This document shows positions 11,056-21,730 of a stretch of 64,000 bases of DNA, piece by piece. This DNA comes from Eublepharis macularius (taxonomy: Eukaryota; Chordata; Lepidosauria; Squamata; Eublepharidae), in the NCBI RefSeq assembly GCF_028583425.1, contig NC_072793.1, forward strand, positions 172,027,681-172,091,680, written 5' to 3'. How positions within the stretch are numbered: the first letter of the stretch is position 1; each line of letters begins with the position of its first letter. The position numbers and the translations under genes were made by a program. The notes beneath the pieces were generated by a model. It saw only the letters and a program-made list of their open reading frames with translations, was not told where the DNA came from and made no database searches.

Positions 11056-11499
11056 TGAAAGATGGCCACTTTACTGTTTAGCACTTTAAGGCTGTGGAGT
11101 TGCAACGTTGGCCAGATGTCCTGGAGATTTTTTTTACTTCTGGGCATGGAGCAGGGGTCCCTGGGGGAGGGGGAGGGGGAGATAGCTGTGAATTTCCTAC
11201 ATTGTACAGGGGGCTACACTTGATGACTTTTGGTGTCCCTTCTAGCTCTATGTTTTTCTGGTAACTTGTGTTCCAAAAGAGGGAGGACCAAGCATAGAGA
11301 AGCTGCAGATGCCAGAAAAGGGGGGGGGTCATATATATTTGCATATTTCTGGGTTTTTAATGGTTATGAATTGTAATTATTTTATTACTAGAAACAAAGC
11401 CTGTTGTGGGAAAAATACAATGGGCTCTAGAAAGGGGAGAGCGGGCAGGCAGGCATTCCCTCCTCCTCCGTCACTGACATTGCCACTTGCTCCACATCT

Positions 11500-14285
11500 G
11501 ATCTCAGCAACTGAAGGGGGGATGGGCTTTGCTACCTACTGCATGCCTGATAGAGGTTGGGTAAAGGGGGGCAGGCATAGCCACCTTCTCCGCTCCTGAT
11601 CCCAGCTGGGTGAAGGGAAAATGGGCGTTGCCTTCTGCTCTGTGCCTGATTACGGCTGGGTAAAGGGGGGCAGGCATTGCTGCCTGCTCCAAGCCTGATC
11701 CTAGCTGGAGGAAGAGGAGTAGGCATTGCTGCTTCTTCCCTGCTGGGTGAAGGGAGAAGTGGGCATTACTTCCTGCTCCTTGCCTGATCCCGACAGGTGA
11801 AGGTGGGCAGTGGGCATTGCTATGTGCAAGGCGGGCAGGCATTGCTGCCTGCTCCAAGCCAGGACCAGGGATGGAGGAGGAGGGAATGCCTGCCTGCCCG
11901 CTCTCCAAGCCTGATCCTAGCTGGGTGAAGGGGGTGCGAGCATTGCCACCTTCTCTGCTCCTGATTCCGGCAGGTTGAAGGGGGGACGGAGATTGCTGCC
12001 TCCTTGGCGCCTGATTCCAACAGAGAGAAGATGGGGTGGGCATTGCTGCCTGCTCAGTGCCTTATTCCAGTAGGCTGAAGGGGGCGGGGATTGCCACCTG
12101 CATCACTTCTTATCCCGGCTGGGTGAAGGGAAGACGAGAATTGCATCCAGCTCTGTGCCTGATCCCACCCAAGTGAAGGTGCTTGGTGGGCAATGGCACC
12201 TGCTCCACTCCTGATCCCAGCTGGGTGAAGGGGGCAGGCATTGCCATCTGCTCTGCTCCTGATCCCAGTTGGATAAAGGGGGGTGGGCATGCCCCCTGCT
12301 CCGCTCCTAATACCAGTGAGGTTAAGGCGGAGAGTAGGCCTAGCCACCTGCTCCGCTCCAGATCCCAGCTGGGTGAAGGGGGGTGGGCATTGGCACCTGC
12401 TTCGCTCCTAATACCAGCTGGGTTAAGGTGGGGGTGGGCATTGCCATCTGCTACGCTTCTAATACCAGATGGGTTAAGGCAGAGTCAGGCATTGCCACCT
12501 GTTCCACTCCTGATCCCAGCTGACATAAAGGAACGGGTATTGCCACCTACTCTGCTCCTAATGCCAGCTGGGTTGAGGGGGGTGGGCATTGCTACCTGTT
12601 ACATTCCTAATATCCTCTGTGTTAAGGCAGGGGATGGGCATTGCCACCTGATACACTCCTAATACCAGCTGGGTTAAGGTGGAGGGTAGGCATGGCCACC
12701 TGCTCCACTCCTAATACCAGCTGGGTTAACGTGGGGGTGGGCATTGCCACGTGCTCCACTCCTATTACTGGCTGTGTTCAGGTGGGAGGTGGGCATTGCC
12801 ACCTTCTCCACTCCTAATACCGGCTGGATTAAGGTGGAGAGTGGGCATAACCACCTGCCCTGCTCCTGATTCCAGCTGGGTGAAGGGGGAGGGCATTGCC
12901 ACCTGCTGCGCTCCTAATACCAGCTTGGTTAAGGTGGGGGTGGGCCTTGACATCTGTTACGCTCCTAATACCAGATGGGTTAAGGCAGGGTCAGGCATTG
13001 CCACCGGTTCCACTCCTGATCCCAGCTGACTTAAACGACCAGGTAATGCCACCTGCCAGTTGTGATAAGGTGGGGGTGGACCTTGCCACCTACTCCGCTC
13101 CTAATACCAACGGGGTTAAGGTGGGGGTGGGCACGGCCACCTGCTCCACTCCTAATACTAGCTGGGTTAAGGTGGGGGTGGGCATTGCCACCTGCTCCGC
13201 TCCTATTACTGGTTGTGTTAAGGTGGGAGGTGGTATTGACACCTTCTCCTCTCCTAATACCAGCTGGGTTAAGGTGGGGGTAGGCATTGCGACCTGCTCC
13301 ACTCCTATTACTGACTGTGTTAAGGTGGGAGGTGGGCATTGCCACCTCCTCCGCTCCTAATACAGGCTGGGCTAAGGTGGAGAGTCGGCATAACCGCCTG
13401 CTCTGCTCCTGATTCCAGCTGGGTGAAGGGGGGAGGGCATTGCCACCTGCTGCGCTCCTAATGTCAGCTGGGTTAAGGTGGGGGGCTGGCATTGCCACCT
13501 GCTCTGCTCCTAATAACAGCTAGGTTAAGCCAGAGAGTGGGCATTACCACCTACTTTGCTCCTGATCCCAGCTGGCTGAAGGGGGAGTGGGTATTGCCAC
13601 CTGCTCCGCTCCTAATATCTTGTTACACAAAACAAAACAAAGAGGTACTTCCATGTAAATACAAAGTCAAAAGGCGGAAACTGCAAGTGGAATCTAGAAA
13701 ATAGTCAATGTACCCAATAGTACAAAAATCAAAATTCTAATGTACAATCAATCAGTATCACAACCACATCACAAAATGTATGAACCATTAGTTATAATGG
13801 CTCATACTAATGACTAATGGCTCATACTAATGGTTCATACTAATGACTAATGGTTCATACATTTTTGATGTGGTTGTGATATTGATTGATTGTACATTAG
13901 AATTTTGATTTTTGTACTATTGGGTACATTGACATTTTCTAGCTTTCACTTGTGGTTTCTGCCTTCCACTCCTAATATCAGCTGGGTTAATGCAGGGGGC
14001 AGGCATTGCCGCCTGCTCCACTCCTAATACCAGCTGGTTTAAGGCGAGGGGCAGGCATTGCCACCTGCTCCGTTCTTAATTCCCGCTGGGTTAAGGTGGG
14101 GGGGGTGGGAATTGCCACCTGCTCTGCTACTAATACCAGCTTAAGGTTAAGGTGGCAGTGGGCATTGACACCTGGTCCACTCCTAATACCAGCTGGCTGA
14201 AGGGTGGGCAGGCATTGCCACCTGCTCCACTCCTAATATCAGTTGGGTTAAGATGGGGTGGGCATTGCCACCTGCTCTGCTCCTG
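11500..14285 (+). repeat. 51-bp minisatellite array in gene A intron 3
   Basis: The unit, near 'ctcctaataccagctgggtt'-aaggtgggggtgggcattgccacctg, repeats with a period of about 51 bp (47-58). I estimate 45-50 units, interrupted by a foldback at about 13660-13975. Early units are more diverged ('cctgatcccagctgggtgaa'); units from 12400 on are more homogeneous. Because 51 is a multiple of 3, frames stay open over several units, which explains the spurious ORFs. Confidence 0.9.
13660..13975. mobile_element. Foldback element inside the minisatellite
   Basis: Inverted arms of about 120 bp (13672-13793 and 13850-13968) flank a short tandem 'ctaatggttcatacta' loop. It interrupts the 51-bp array, so it is younger than the array. 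No coding capacity. It could be a MITE or a PLE-type foldback. Confidence 0.75.
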
Positions 14286-14432
14286 TTCCCGGCCTGGGCT
14301 TCCCACCATGGTATGTTTTCTGGAGCGATATGGTGAGTTGTCTGGGCTTTCCTCTGCAGCAGCGCCCTCTGGTGGTGCGCCAGGGTATAAAGTGAGTCGT
14401 CTGAAACACGCTTACTCAGTTATATAGTAATA

Positions 14433-15731
14433 TCTTACTAGCAACCAAGCCCATTTTGTGAAAAAATACAACAGGCTCTAGTAAACTGATATGGTGGGCC
14501 CCCCTCCTGGTGGTACTCAAAATTTCTGGAAAAGTCTATATGAAAATCTCTTTAAAAATCTCTCTCTGCTTTTGTCTCTTCTTGGGTGGATTGCCTTTTC
14601 CTTTGTGCTCCCCCCCAGCTGCTCCCAGGGGCCAAAAAGCAGTAAAGACTTACCTCTGGGAGGGCAGAAACTGGAAGCAGCCTTTGGTTCAGTAAGCACT
14701 CCTGTGTTTGCACCCAAATCATCATGGGGGGTGGGTGGCCTGGGCCCATTCCCCCTTTTTAAAAGTAGACTGAACTCCTGCTCTTTTATACAGCTACAGA
14801 CAGACTAATATGGCTCCCCTTCTTGATATAACCCCTTTTAAAATGGCCCAGATATGTGGGTTGCCCAGAGAACGGCAGGCGCTAGAGATGGCCAAGCAGC
14901 AGCACCTGTCCCCAGCATCCTTCTCTACAGGCTCGGTTTAAAGCTCTTCTTCCATGCCAGAGAGCTATCCCCCTTCATCTCCCAGTTCTTCCCCCCTCTT
15001 GGGGCCCTTGGGGGTCTTCTCTGCAGTTGGGGGTGGGGGGTCTCTCTCAGACAAAGCCTTGTTGCCTAGCCAGAGACCACCCAAATCCTGGATAGGACAG
15101 AAGCACCCCTGGGCTGGAGGGGAGGCAAGCCAGGCTGGCTGTGCAATCAGGCTGCTCTGAGCATGTAGGCACTTTACTGGGGAACCGCAGCCTCATGGCC
15201 ATTGTGCAAATTAAACATTGGGTCAAAGGGACAGTGTGCTTCAAAGTGCATGCTTGGGCACCATGGCTGCAGAGGGGATTCCAACATGGCTGAGCTGCTT
15301 CCTCCCTTTCAATTGGAGTCACTAGCCTCGAAGCCCTCTGGAGGGTCCATTCACACATGTTTTTCTGGGCTCCGGACACCACTGGTGCCTGAGTCCTGGC
15401 CGTGCTACTCCTCCCCCGTCAGAGCTCCTCTGCCTCTTAAATGCTATGTGCCAATAATACCCAGCAGGTATAGCTTTGCTTGGAGTGGGCGTGTTACATC
15501 CCCCCCCCCATGCCTGCTTGTATTTCAGAATGAGGCATGAAAAAATACAACAGGCTCCAGCAAACCGATTTGGCAGGTCCCCTCTTGGCAGCAAGCAGGC
15601 ACTTTGTAGAGGTCTGGAGGCCAGAGCAGGAGGGTGCTGAGGAGAGGCAGCAGCCTCGGGGCCAGAGGCATTGCTTGCGTGAGGATAAAAAGTGAGTTGT
15701 CAGCAACACAGCTTGCTTTTTATATAGTAGG
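14433..15731 (+). repeat. Interspersed repeat of the ACTAG/TATATAGTA family, copy 2
   Basis: Starts directly after copy 1 with ATCTTACTAGCAACCAAGCC and the hairpin partner ACAACAGGCTCTAG, and ends near 'tttttatatagtaggat'. It lacks a long 51-bp array. A second internal start-like segment ('aaaaaatacaacaggctcca', 15540) suggests two truncated copies in tandem. Confidence 0.6.
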
Positions 15732-15879
15732 ATTTTTGTCTTATTTTGTGAGCTTTTTTAAGCAAGTCTCTGAAGAGGGAGCATATAAATGTTTTTATTT
15801 AATAAATAATAAAACCCCATTAACCCGCCCACCCTCAAATACCTGCATAGTAAAGGCTATTAAAATCTTTTGGCCTTAA

Positions 15880-16340
15880 AGGATCTCCTAAAAACGTCGG
15901 GACAGTGTGCTAATCACTGCCTGAGGACATTCATTCCATGAGATGGGAGCCATTCCTAAAAGCTGGTTCACCTTAATTGGGGAAACAACAAGCTGACATC
16001 TAGAGGACCATAATTGGTGCATAAGGATGTCGGGGAAGAGACAGTCCTTCAGAGATGTGAGTTTTAGGGAAGGGAGAGATTGAAAGGTTAAATGAAATCA
16101 GAAACAACCTGGCAGCCAATAAAGTGGCTTTAAAATAATTTGGCTGCTGCCTTCTGATCCAACTCAAGTTTCCAGGATGTCTTCAAGGGCAGTCTAGTGT
16201 ACAGCACATTACAGTAATCAAACCATGAGGTGACCAGAGCATGGATAGCATGATCACATCATCTGAGAAGGGAGAGAGGTGGCAGACCTGATGCATCTGT
16301 ACAGGTAAGCAATAGGAGGCACTCAAAGGAGAAAACGTAA
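15880..16340 (-). repeat. Ancient dispersed repeat, probably non-LTR derived
   Basis: Contains 'acagcacattacagtaatca' followed by 'accatgaggtgaccagagca'. Related sequence occurs at 41395-41470 (same intron of gene B), 59075-59550 and 48270-48460. The family is not identified. No open frame. Confidence 0.45.
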
Positions 16341-16342
16341 GG

Positions 16343-17036
16343 TCCCAGACAAAAAGACTCCTCTTAAATTTCAAACATATAACAACAATTTTATACTAAG
16401 ATGTAAATGTGCAAAAGTGCAATCAATCATAAATATACAAAATATTATTCCAATTACATATATCACAGTCAGTCCTTTCTAGAGTTAACGTTAATAAATC
16501 TGCTCGGAGGTAGTAAATCTGCCCGACCAAAGGCCATCTTCAAAGGTTTCGCAGTAGCTGCTTCCTCGGGGGAGACTCTGCAATCTTGAACCACTTCAAA
16601 GTTTCACAAAGCATTCCATTTCCATCTGGTAGCCACGAGGGCAATGTCCATCCGAGCAGATTTAGTACTACTCCGTTTCAAGTTACTGATAAGAAGAAGC
16701 TCCTTTTCTGAACTGCTGTAGAAACATATTGGCACCGGTAATGACTATACTGTCGTATAGACTGGTGTACTGGTACATTTGGTTTTGTATTCATTTCCAG
16801 TTTTACTGGTTATGTAACTGTTTATTTAAGAATGTGGATTCTGGTTGCCTTGTATTTTTGAAAAATTGGTACTAGTAACAATATCTGTGCATTAACTCTA
16901 GAAAGGACTGACTGTGGTATATGTAATTGGAATAATATTTTGTATATTTATGATTGATTGCACTTTTGCACATTTACATCTTAGTATAAAATTGTTATAT
17001 GTTCGAAATTTAAGAGGAGAGTCTTTTTGTCTGAGA
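16343..17036. mobile_element. PLE-type element with inverted terminal repeats
   Basis: Inverted arms of about 140 bp (16345-16485 and 16893-17034; 'cagacaaaaagactcctctt' at the left edge, its complement at the right). The middle holds, on the minus strand at 16542-16572, a degraded hammerhead-like core: CCGAGGA, one A, helix II GCAG/CUGC, GAAAC. Non-coding, about 690 bp. It is absent from gene B near 41470, where the flanks are continuous. Confidence 0.72.
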
Positions 17037-17323
17037 CTTGATGTATCTGACAGAAAGCTCGCTTGGCTGCTGGGCTCTGGATAGGTGTGAGAAGAAGATT
17101 TCCTCCAGGGAGAGTCATCCACAGGCAGCTAAAAATCCAGGTCCTTCTCTACTCATGAAGCCATGGTCCCAGGACTGTTTATGGCTACAGATTTGTCAGT
17201 CAGGATTAAAAACTCTCCCTTCCTTCCTCTGCCCTTCTGAGAAATGGGGCAAGAACTGGGTTTCTTTGGAATGCCTCAGTACTTGGTAATTAAGAGTAAT
17301 CGGACTATTTGTTTCCTCTAAAG

Positions 17324-17410
17324 GATTTGCCAAACCTGACTATGTCTCTTGCCTGGAAGAAGGCGAAGACCCATTTGGCTCAGATTCTGAGGAAGAGGAG
17401 AGATTGGCAG
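17324..17410 (+). CDS. Gene A exon 4: KRAB-B-like box
   Basis: An 87-bp exon between tttcctctaaag and gtaggt. With the 1-nt phase from KRAB-A it reads RFAKPDYVSCLEEGEDPF, then GSDSEEEERLA. The KPD...LEEGEDP pattern is the KRAB-B signature (KPDxxxxLEQGEEPW). The acidic tail SDSEEEE is shared with gene B. It ends in phase 1, matching the acceptor at 18645. Confidence 0.9.
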
Positions 17411-18644
17411 GTAGGTGCTCGAGGTGTGGGTTGGGCCCCTTCCTTTCCTGGGAACGGAGGGGTTTCCTCATTGAATTTACTATCACCCAGAATAGATCTG
17501 ACCCTCTTAGGCTGAGACTTCGTGTCTATTTCAGCCCCTTGCGGTATGTCCTTCCTCAGAGTTCCTTTAAATCACAAGAGCTTCCATGTGCTCTGAGAGG
17601 TGAAAGGCTCACATTTTTCCTGCTCTGTTGATCATGACTTTGGGTCTGTTTCAATCTTGTCCTGAATTGTTTCTCCTTTCTAGAAATTCCAACTTTTGCT
17701 GGAACAGGGATCGGGTATTCAGGATTCTTTCTTCTCTGCCTGAATGGGAAAAGAGAGAGGCAGAGATTTTTCAGCTGAATGGGTCTATGTTAAAATATGA
17801 CTTTACTCTGAAGACCCAAAAGTGTCTTTTAAAAAGCCCTCTATGAAGTGCAAGGAGGGAAGGAAATAGCTGCCATGGAGACTGGGGCAGGAAAGGTATG
17901 GGGAACCCGCCAAGTGGAAGACCCCTTGCTACTGTGCTGCAACATGAATGGGGAAACCATTGAACACCATTGCCAGGGAAAAACACCAGGGTCACAATGA
18001 AGACTAGTCAGAGAGCATCTCCTTAATACTAGAAAGATAATCTAGTGGAAAGGGAGTATGATGGGCTATCCGGAGAGGACTGTTTGTTAGTCTCTGGGAA
18101 CAAAAATGAGCAGGAGTTTGTTACAGGTTCCCGCCCCACTCCATCTGAGGAAGAAGACTGTAGTCCAGTAAAGTTGATGCTAAAAGAGAATGTGACATTC
18201 TGGGATACTACACCATATTTGGAAGACTCTACAGTCCAGGGGATCATAGACTCTACACTCTAGAGGATGCAGGTGAAATTGACCCGGCTCTTTGGTGTTC
18301 ACTGGCAAAGAACCAACCCCACTGATGGCTCCTGTATGGCATTGGCTCTTGCAGCAAACTTCCACCATGTTGAGCTTGGGCCAGGCCTCACTTTTGCAAC
18401 TGCCCATCTGCTCTTTTAACTCTGGTCTTCTCGTCATTCTGTACTGGACTTTCCCCAGTCCAGCTGCTGTTTTTCCCTACCCTGGCATTTGGGCCTGTCT
18501 TCATTTGTCAGTTCAGAAAGGAGATTGAAACAAACGGAGGGACCACATTTATATTCACTCCATAAAAGAGGTTATTCTATCAATCTTTCCTCAGCTGTAC
18601 TCCTAATGATGTCTCTCTGTCTCCCTCTCTTTCTATTCCGGCAG
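17411..18644 (+). other. Gene A last intron
   Basis: Collinear with 42690-44734 of gene B, apart from a solo LTR and about 350 bp present only in B near 43570-43920. Conserved patches (17860-17910, 18045-18200) contain stops or lose frame in one paralogue, so I do not call them exons. A long pyrimidine tract precedes the acceptor. Confidence 0.7.
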
Positions 18645-20464
18645 GTGATTGGGATGATGTGGAATATTTCAGGGAGCTTTCTGGGGTGTCTCTGGGAACA
18701 ACCACACATGGAGCAGAGGAAGAGGCTGTTGGGAGTCAAGAAGGATTAAGAGGGAAGAAGGGTAGTGAAGCTCATGCCAGGAGGGATAAATCCATTGCTG
18801 CAGAGAGGGATGAAATCCATGAAATTTTGATCCAGGAAGAACATCGTGAAAGAAAGAGAGGGAATAAGAGCCCTTTGGCCGAGAAAACGTTCCAGTTGAA
18901 ACCCATCCTTAATCTACCTTGCAAATTCCAAACAAGAGAGAAAGCCTTCAAGTGCTGGGAATGTGGAAAGAACTTTGCTAGCAGACTCAGTTTTAAGGCA
19001 CATCAAAGATCCCACACTGCAGAGAAGCGATATAAGTGCTCAGGCTGTAGCAACAGTTTTTCTGATAAGTTGAGACTTAATAGGCACCAGGAAGTTCACA
19101 GAAGGGAGAAACCACGTAAATCTTTGGAATCTGAAAAGCATGCCAGTAATAGAGGAAAGCTTGCCAAGCATCAATCCATTCACTCAACTGAGAAACCATA
19201 TAAAAGTGAGGAACATGGAAAGTGCTTCAGCCAGGAAAAGCAACGTACTTCACATCCAAGAACCCACACTGGGGAAAAACCATATAAATGCACAGAATGC
19301 GAAAAGAACTTCAGATGCAGCACGTCACTGACTTTACATAGAAGAATCCATACAGGGGAGAGACCGTACCATTGCTCAGACTGCCCCTGGAGTTTTTCTG
19401 ACAAATCAACATTTGTTAAGCATCTGAGAATCCACACAGGCGAAAAGCCATATAAATGCTTGGATTGCTCAAAGACCTTCCGCTTGAGTTCACAGCTCAG
19501 TGTACATCAACAAACTCACAGAGGACTAAAGCCATATAAGTGCCTGGAATGTGGGAAAAGTTTCACTAGTGGTGGAAGCCTCATTTCACATCAAAGACTT
19601 CACACAGGAGAGAAACCATATAAATGCTTGGAGTGTGGAAAGCGTTTCACACACAGGTGTGGCCTTACTTCTCATACAAAAACCCACACTGGGGAAAAAG
19701 CATATAAATGCCCAGTGTGTGGGAAGAGCTTCCGATGGAGCACAGCTCTATCTTCCCATCAAAGAATCCACACAGGGGAGAAACCATATAAGTGCTTGGA
19801 ATGTGGGAAATGTTTCCGTTATAGCTCACACTTGACCTCACATCAAAGTACTCACACTGGGGAGAAACCATACAAATGCACAGAGTGTGGAAAAGGTTTC
19901 AGCAACAGCTCTAGACTTAATGTACATAGAAAATTGCACACAGAGGAGAAACCATATAAATGCTCAAAGTGTGGAAAGAGCTTCAAGGTGGTTGGTGGCC
20001 TAACTAATCATCAGAAAATACACAGAGAAGAGAAGCCACACAAGTGCTCAGAATGTGGAAGGGCCTTCAGACACACCACCAGCTTAAAGGCACATGAAAG
20101 GACTCATACAGGTGAGAAGCCGTATAAATGCCTGGAGTGCGGAAAGAGCTTCAGGCAGGCCTCACACCTTAGTCAACACCGAAGAATTCACACAGGGGCG
20201 AAGCCGTATAAATGCTTTGAATGTGGGAAGAGCTTTCGTGTGAGTTCAAGCCTTACAACTCATCAAAGAACTCATACAGGAGAGAAACCTTATCAGTGTT
20301 TGGAGTGTCAAAAATGTTTCCTTCATAGTGGACGTCTTCATGAACATGAAAAAGTTCACTCTGGTGAGAAACCGTATAAGTGTCCTGAGTGTGGAAAGAG
20401 CTTCAAACAGAGCAGAAGCCTTACTTATCATGAAAAGCTTCACACAAAGGAGAAATCCATGTAA
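18645..20464 (+). CDS. Gene A exon 5: C2H2 zinc-finger array
   Basis: Acceptor attccggcag|gtgattggg; stop TAA at 20462-20464. The linker [18 protein letters not shown] leads, via a Lys/Arg/Glu-rich spacer, into 18 finger units. Sixteen have intact C2H2 residues; units 3 and 4 have lost their cysteines, splitting the array into 2 + 14 fingers. With exons 2-4 the protein is 687 aa, KRAB-A, KRAB-B, spacer, fingers: the layout of a TRIM28-dependent, sequence-specific repressor. Compared with genes 0 and B, contact residues differ mainly in fingers 6, 7, 11 and 12. All exons and phases look functional. Confidence 0.95.
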
Positions 20465-20774
20465 ATGGCTTGAATGTGGAAAAGAGCTGTACTTGCTGAG
20501 TAAGCCTTAGGAAACATCACAATATCCCCTTTGACGGTTCTTTATAAAGGAATGTGGGAAATGCTTTGGACTGAACAAACAGCTTGTTTCCCATTACAGA
20601 ATTTGCATCTGAGAAATAACATACCTGGACATACTTTCAGTGCAAGAATTCTATGTACTGTTTATGTTACGTCATCATTTTATTAATGAGAACTGACTTC
20701 CAAATCATTTCTCAAAAGACTAAAGATGCATCAACTGAACAGAAATTATTTTAAAGGAAATGAAATTATCTGAA
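20465..20774 (+). other. 3' UTR of gene A
   Basis: Homologous to the 3' UTRs of genes 0 and B, but the poly(A) signal AATAAA of those genes is ACTAAA here (20719-20724). Cleavage may be weaker or may use a downstream site within the inserted repeat. Confidence 0.65.
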
Positions 20775-21383
20775 ACTAGCAACAAAGCCTGCTGTGGGAA
20801 AAAAAATACAACGGGCTCTAGAAGGAGTAGGGTAGGCAGACGGACATTGCCTGTTCCTCCATGACTGATCCCGGCTGAGTGGGGGGGGGGGCGCATTGCC
20901 ACCTGCTCTGCTCCTGATTGCGGCTGTTAAAGGTGGGGGTGGGGTAGGAACTGCCACCTACTCCATGCCTGATACAGGCTGGGTAAAGGGGGGTGGGCAT
21001 TGCCACCTCCTCTACTCCTGACCCTACCTGTGTGAAGGCTCTGTGCCTGATTCCAGTTGGGTGAAGGGGGGAGGACATTGCCGCCAGAGCCGTGCCTGAT
21101 TCTGGTGGGTTGAAGTGGGGGTGGGCATTGCCTCATGCTTCGCTTATAATGTCAGCCAGTAAAGGTGGAGGGTGAACATTGCCACCTGCTCCTGTCCTGA
21201 TCCAGTCCGAGTGAAGGAGGGGCGGGCATTGCTACCTGCTCTGTTCCTAATACTAGCTGGGTTAAGGCAGGCGGTGGGCATTGCCACCTGCTCCACTTCT
21301 AATACCAAACCTATAGTGGATAACCACACCTAAGGGACTAATAGACCATATGATATTCTTTGAATTATAGATTTTTGTTTAAA

Positions 21384-21408
21384 GTGCTCAAGTACAATAA
21401 ATATTTAA

Positions 21409-21491
<83 letters not shown>

Positions 21492-21730
21492 CAGTCTCAT
21501 ACAAAATTCCAGTACAAATCAATGACTACAAGAATAACATTCCAGCTACATAAAGGCAAACGGCCATTAAAGATTTCATCATGTCAATTACACAAGGTAT
21601 CAAGTAACCAGTCTCTTATATAGAGGTACGAAGATTCCTGGAGTAGTCCTGGAGGAGTCCCTGAGTGGCAACGGTAAGTATCCACTTAAATTAGTAAGTA
21701 ATATTGTAGTTATCTCTTATCTTTTTTAGG
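21384..21730 (+). repeat. Left inverted terminal repeat of the PLE
   Basis: Pairs with 24258-24547. It includes 'tttaatggccgtttgccttt' in complement and a transcript-like 'gcaacggtaagta' segment. An expanded (GATA)n run makes this arm longer than the right one. Confidence 0.85.
21411..21491 (+). repeat. (GATA)n microsatellite in the PLE left arm
   Basis: About 20 uninterrupted tetranucleotide copies. At the matching position of the right arm (24506-24520) only 'tatatatctattta' remains, so the tract expanded in one arm after insertion. Confidence 0.95.

Larger units (their letters stand above)
11386..14430 (+). repeat. Minisatellite-bearing interspersed repeat, copy 1
   Basis: Begins TTACTAG-AAACAAAGCC with a terminal hairpin (AGCCTGTTGT pairing with ACAATGGGCT), then a tandem array, a unique 3' segment (14285-14415, 'ccctctggtggtgcgccagg') and an end at TTATATAGTAA. 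Two further copies (14433-15731 and 20775-25225) share the 5' hairpin and the 3' end, so this is a mobile family and not only a local VNTR. A non-autonomous Helitron-like origin is possible (5' hairpin, ACTAG start, tandem core), but I cannot prove it. Confidence 0.7.

Noticed and set aside
12183-13498. Several repetitive frames on both strands
   Set aside because: The 51-bp unit is divisible by three, so stops are avoided by periodicity.
11500-14285. CRISPR-like regular repeat
   Set aside because: No unique spacers, imperfect units, vertebrate context. It is a minisatellite.
17684-17850. Possible additional coding exon conserved in genes A and B
   Set aside because: Stops and length differences break every frame in at least one paralogue. 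KRAB-B and finger exons already join in phase without it.
18045-18263. 72-aa acidic frame in the gene A last intron
   Set aside because: The gene B counterpart has insertions and a stop, and there is no splice-site support.
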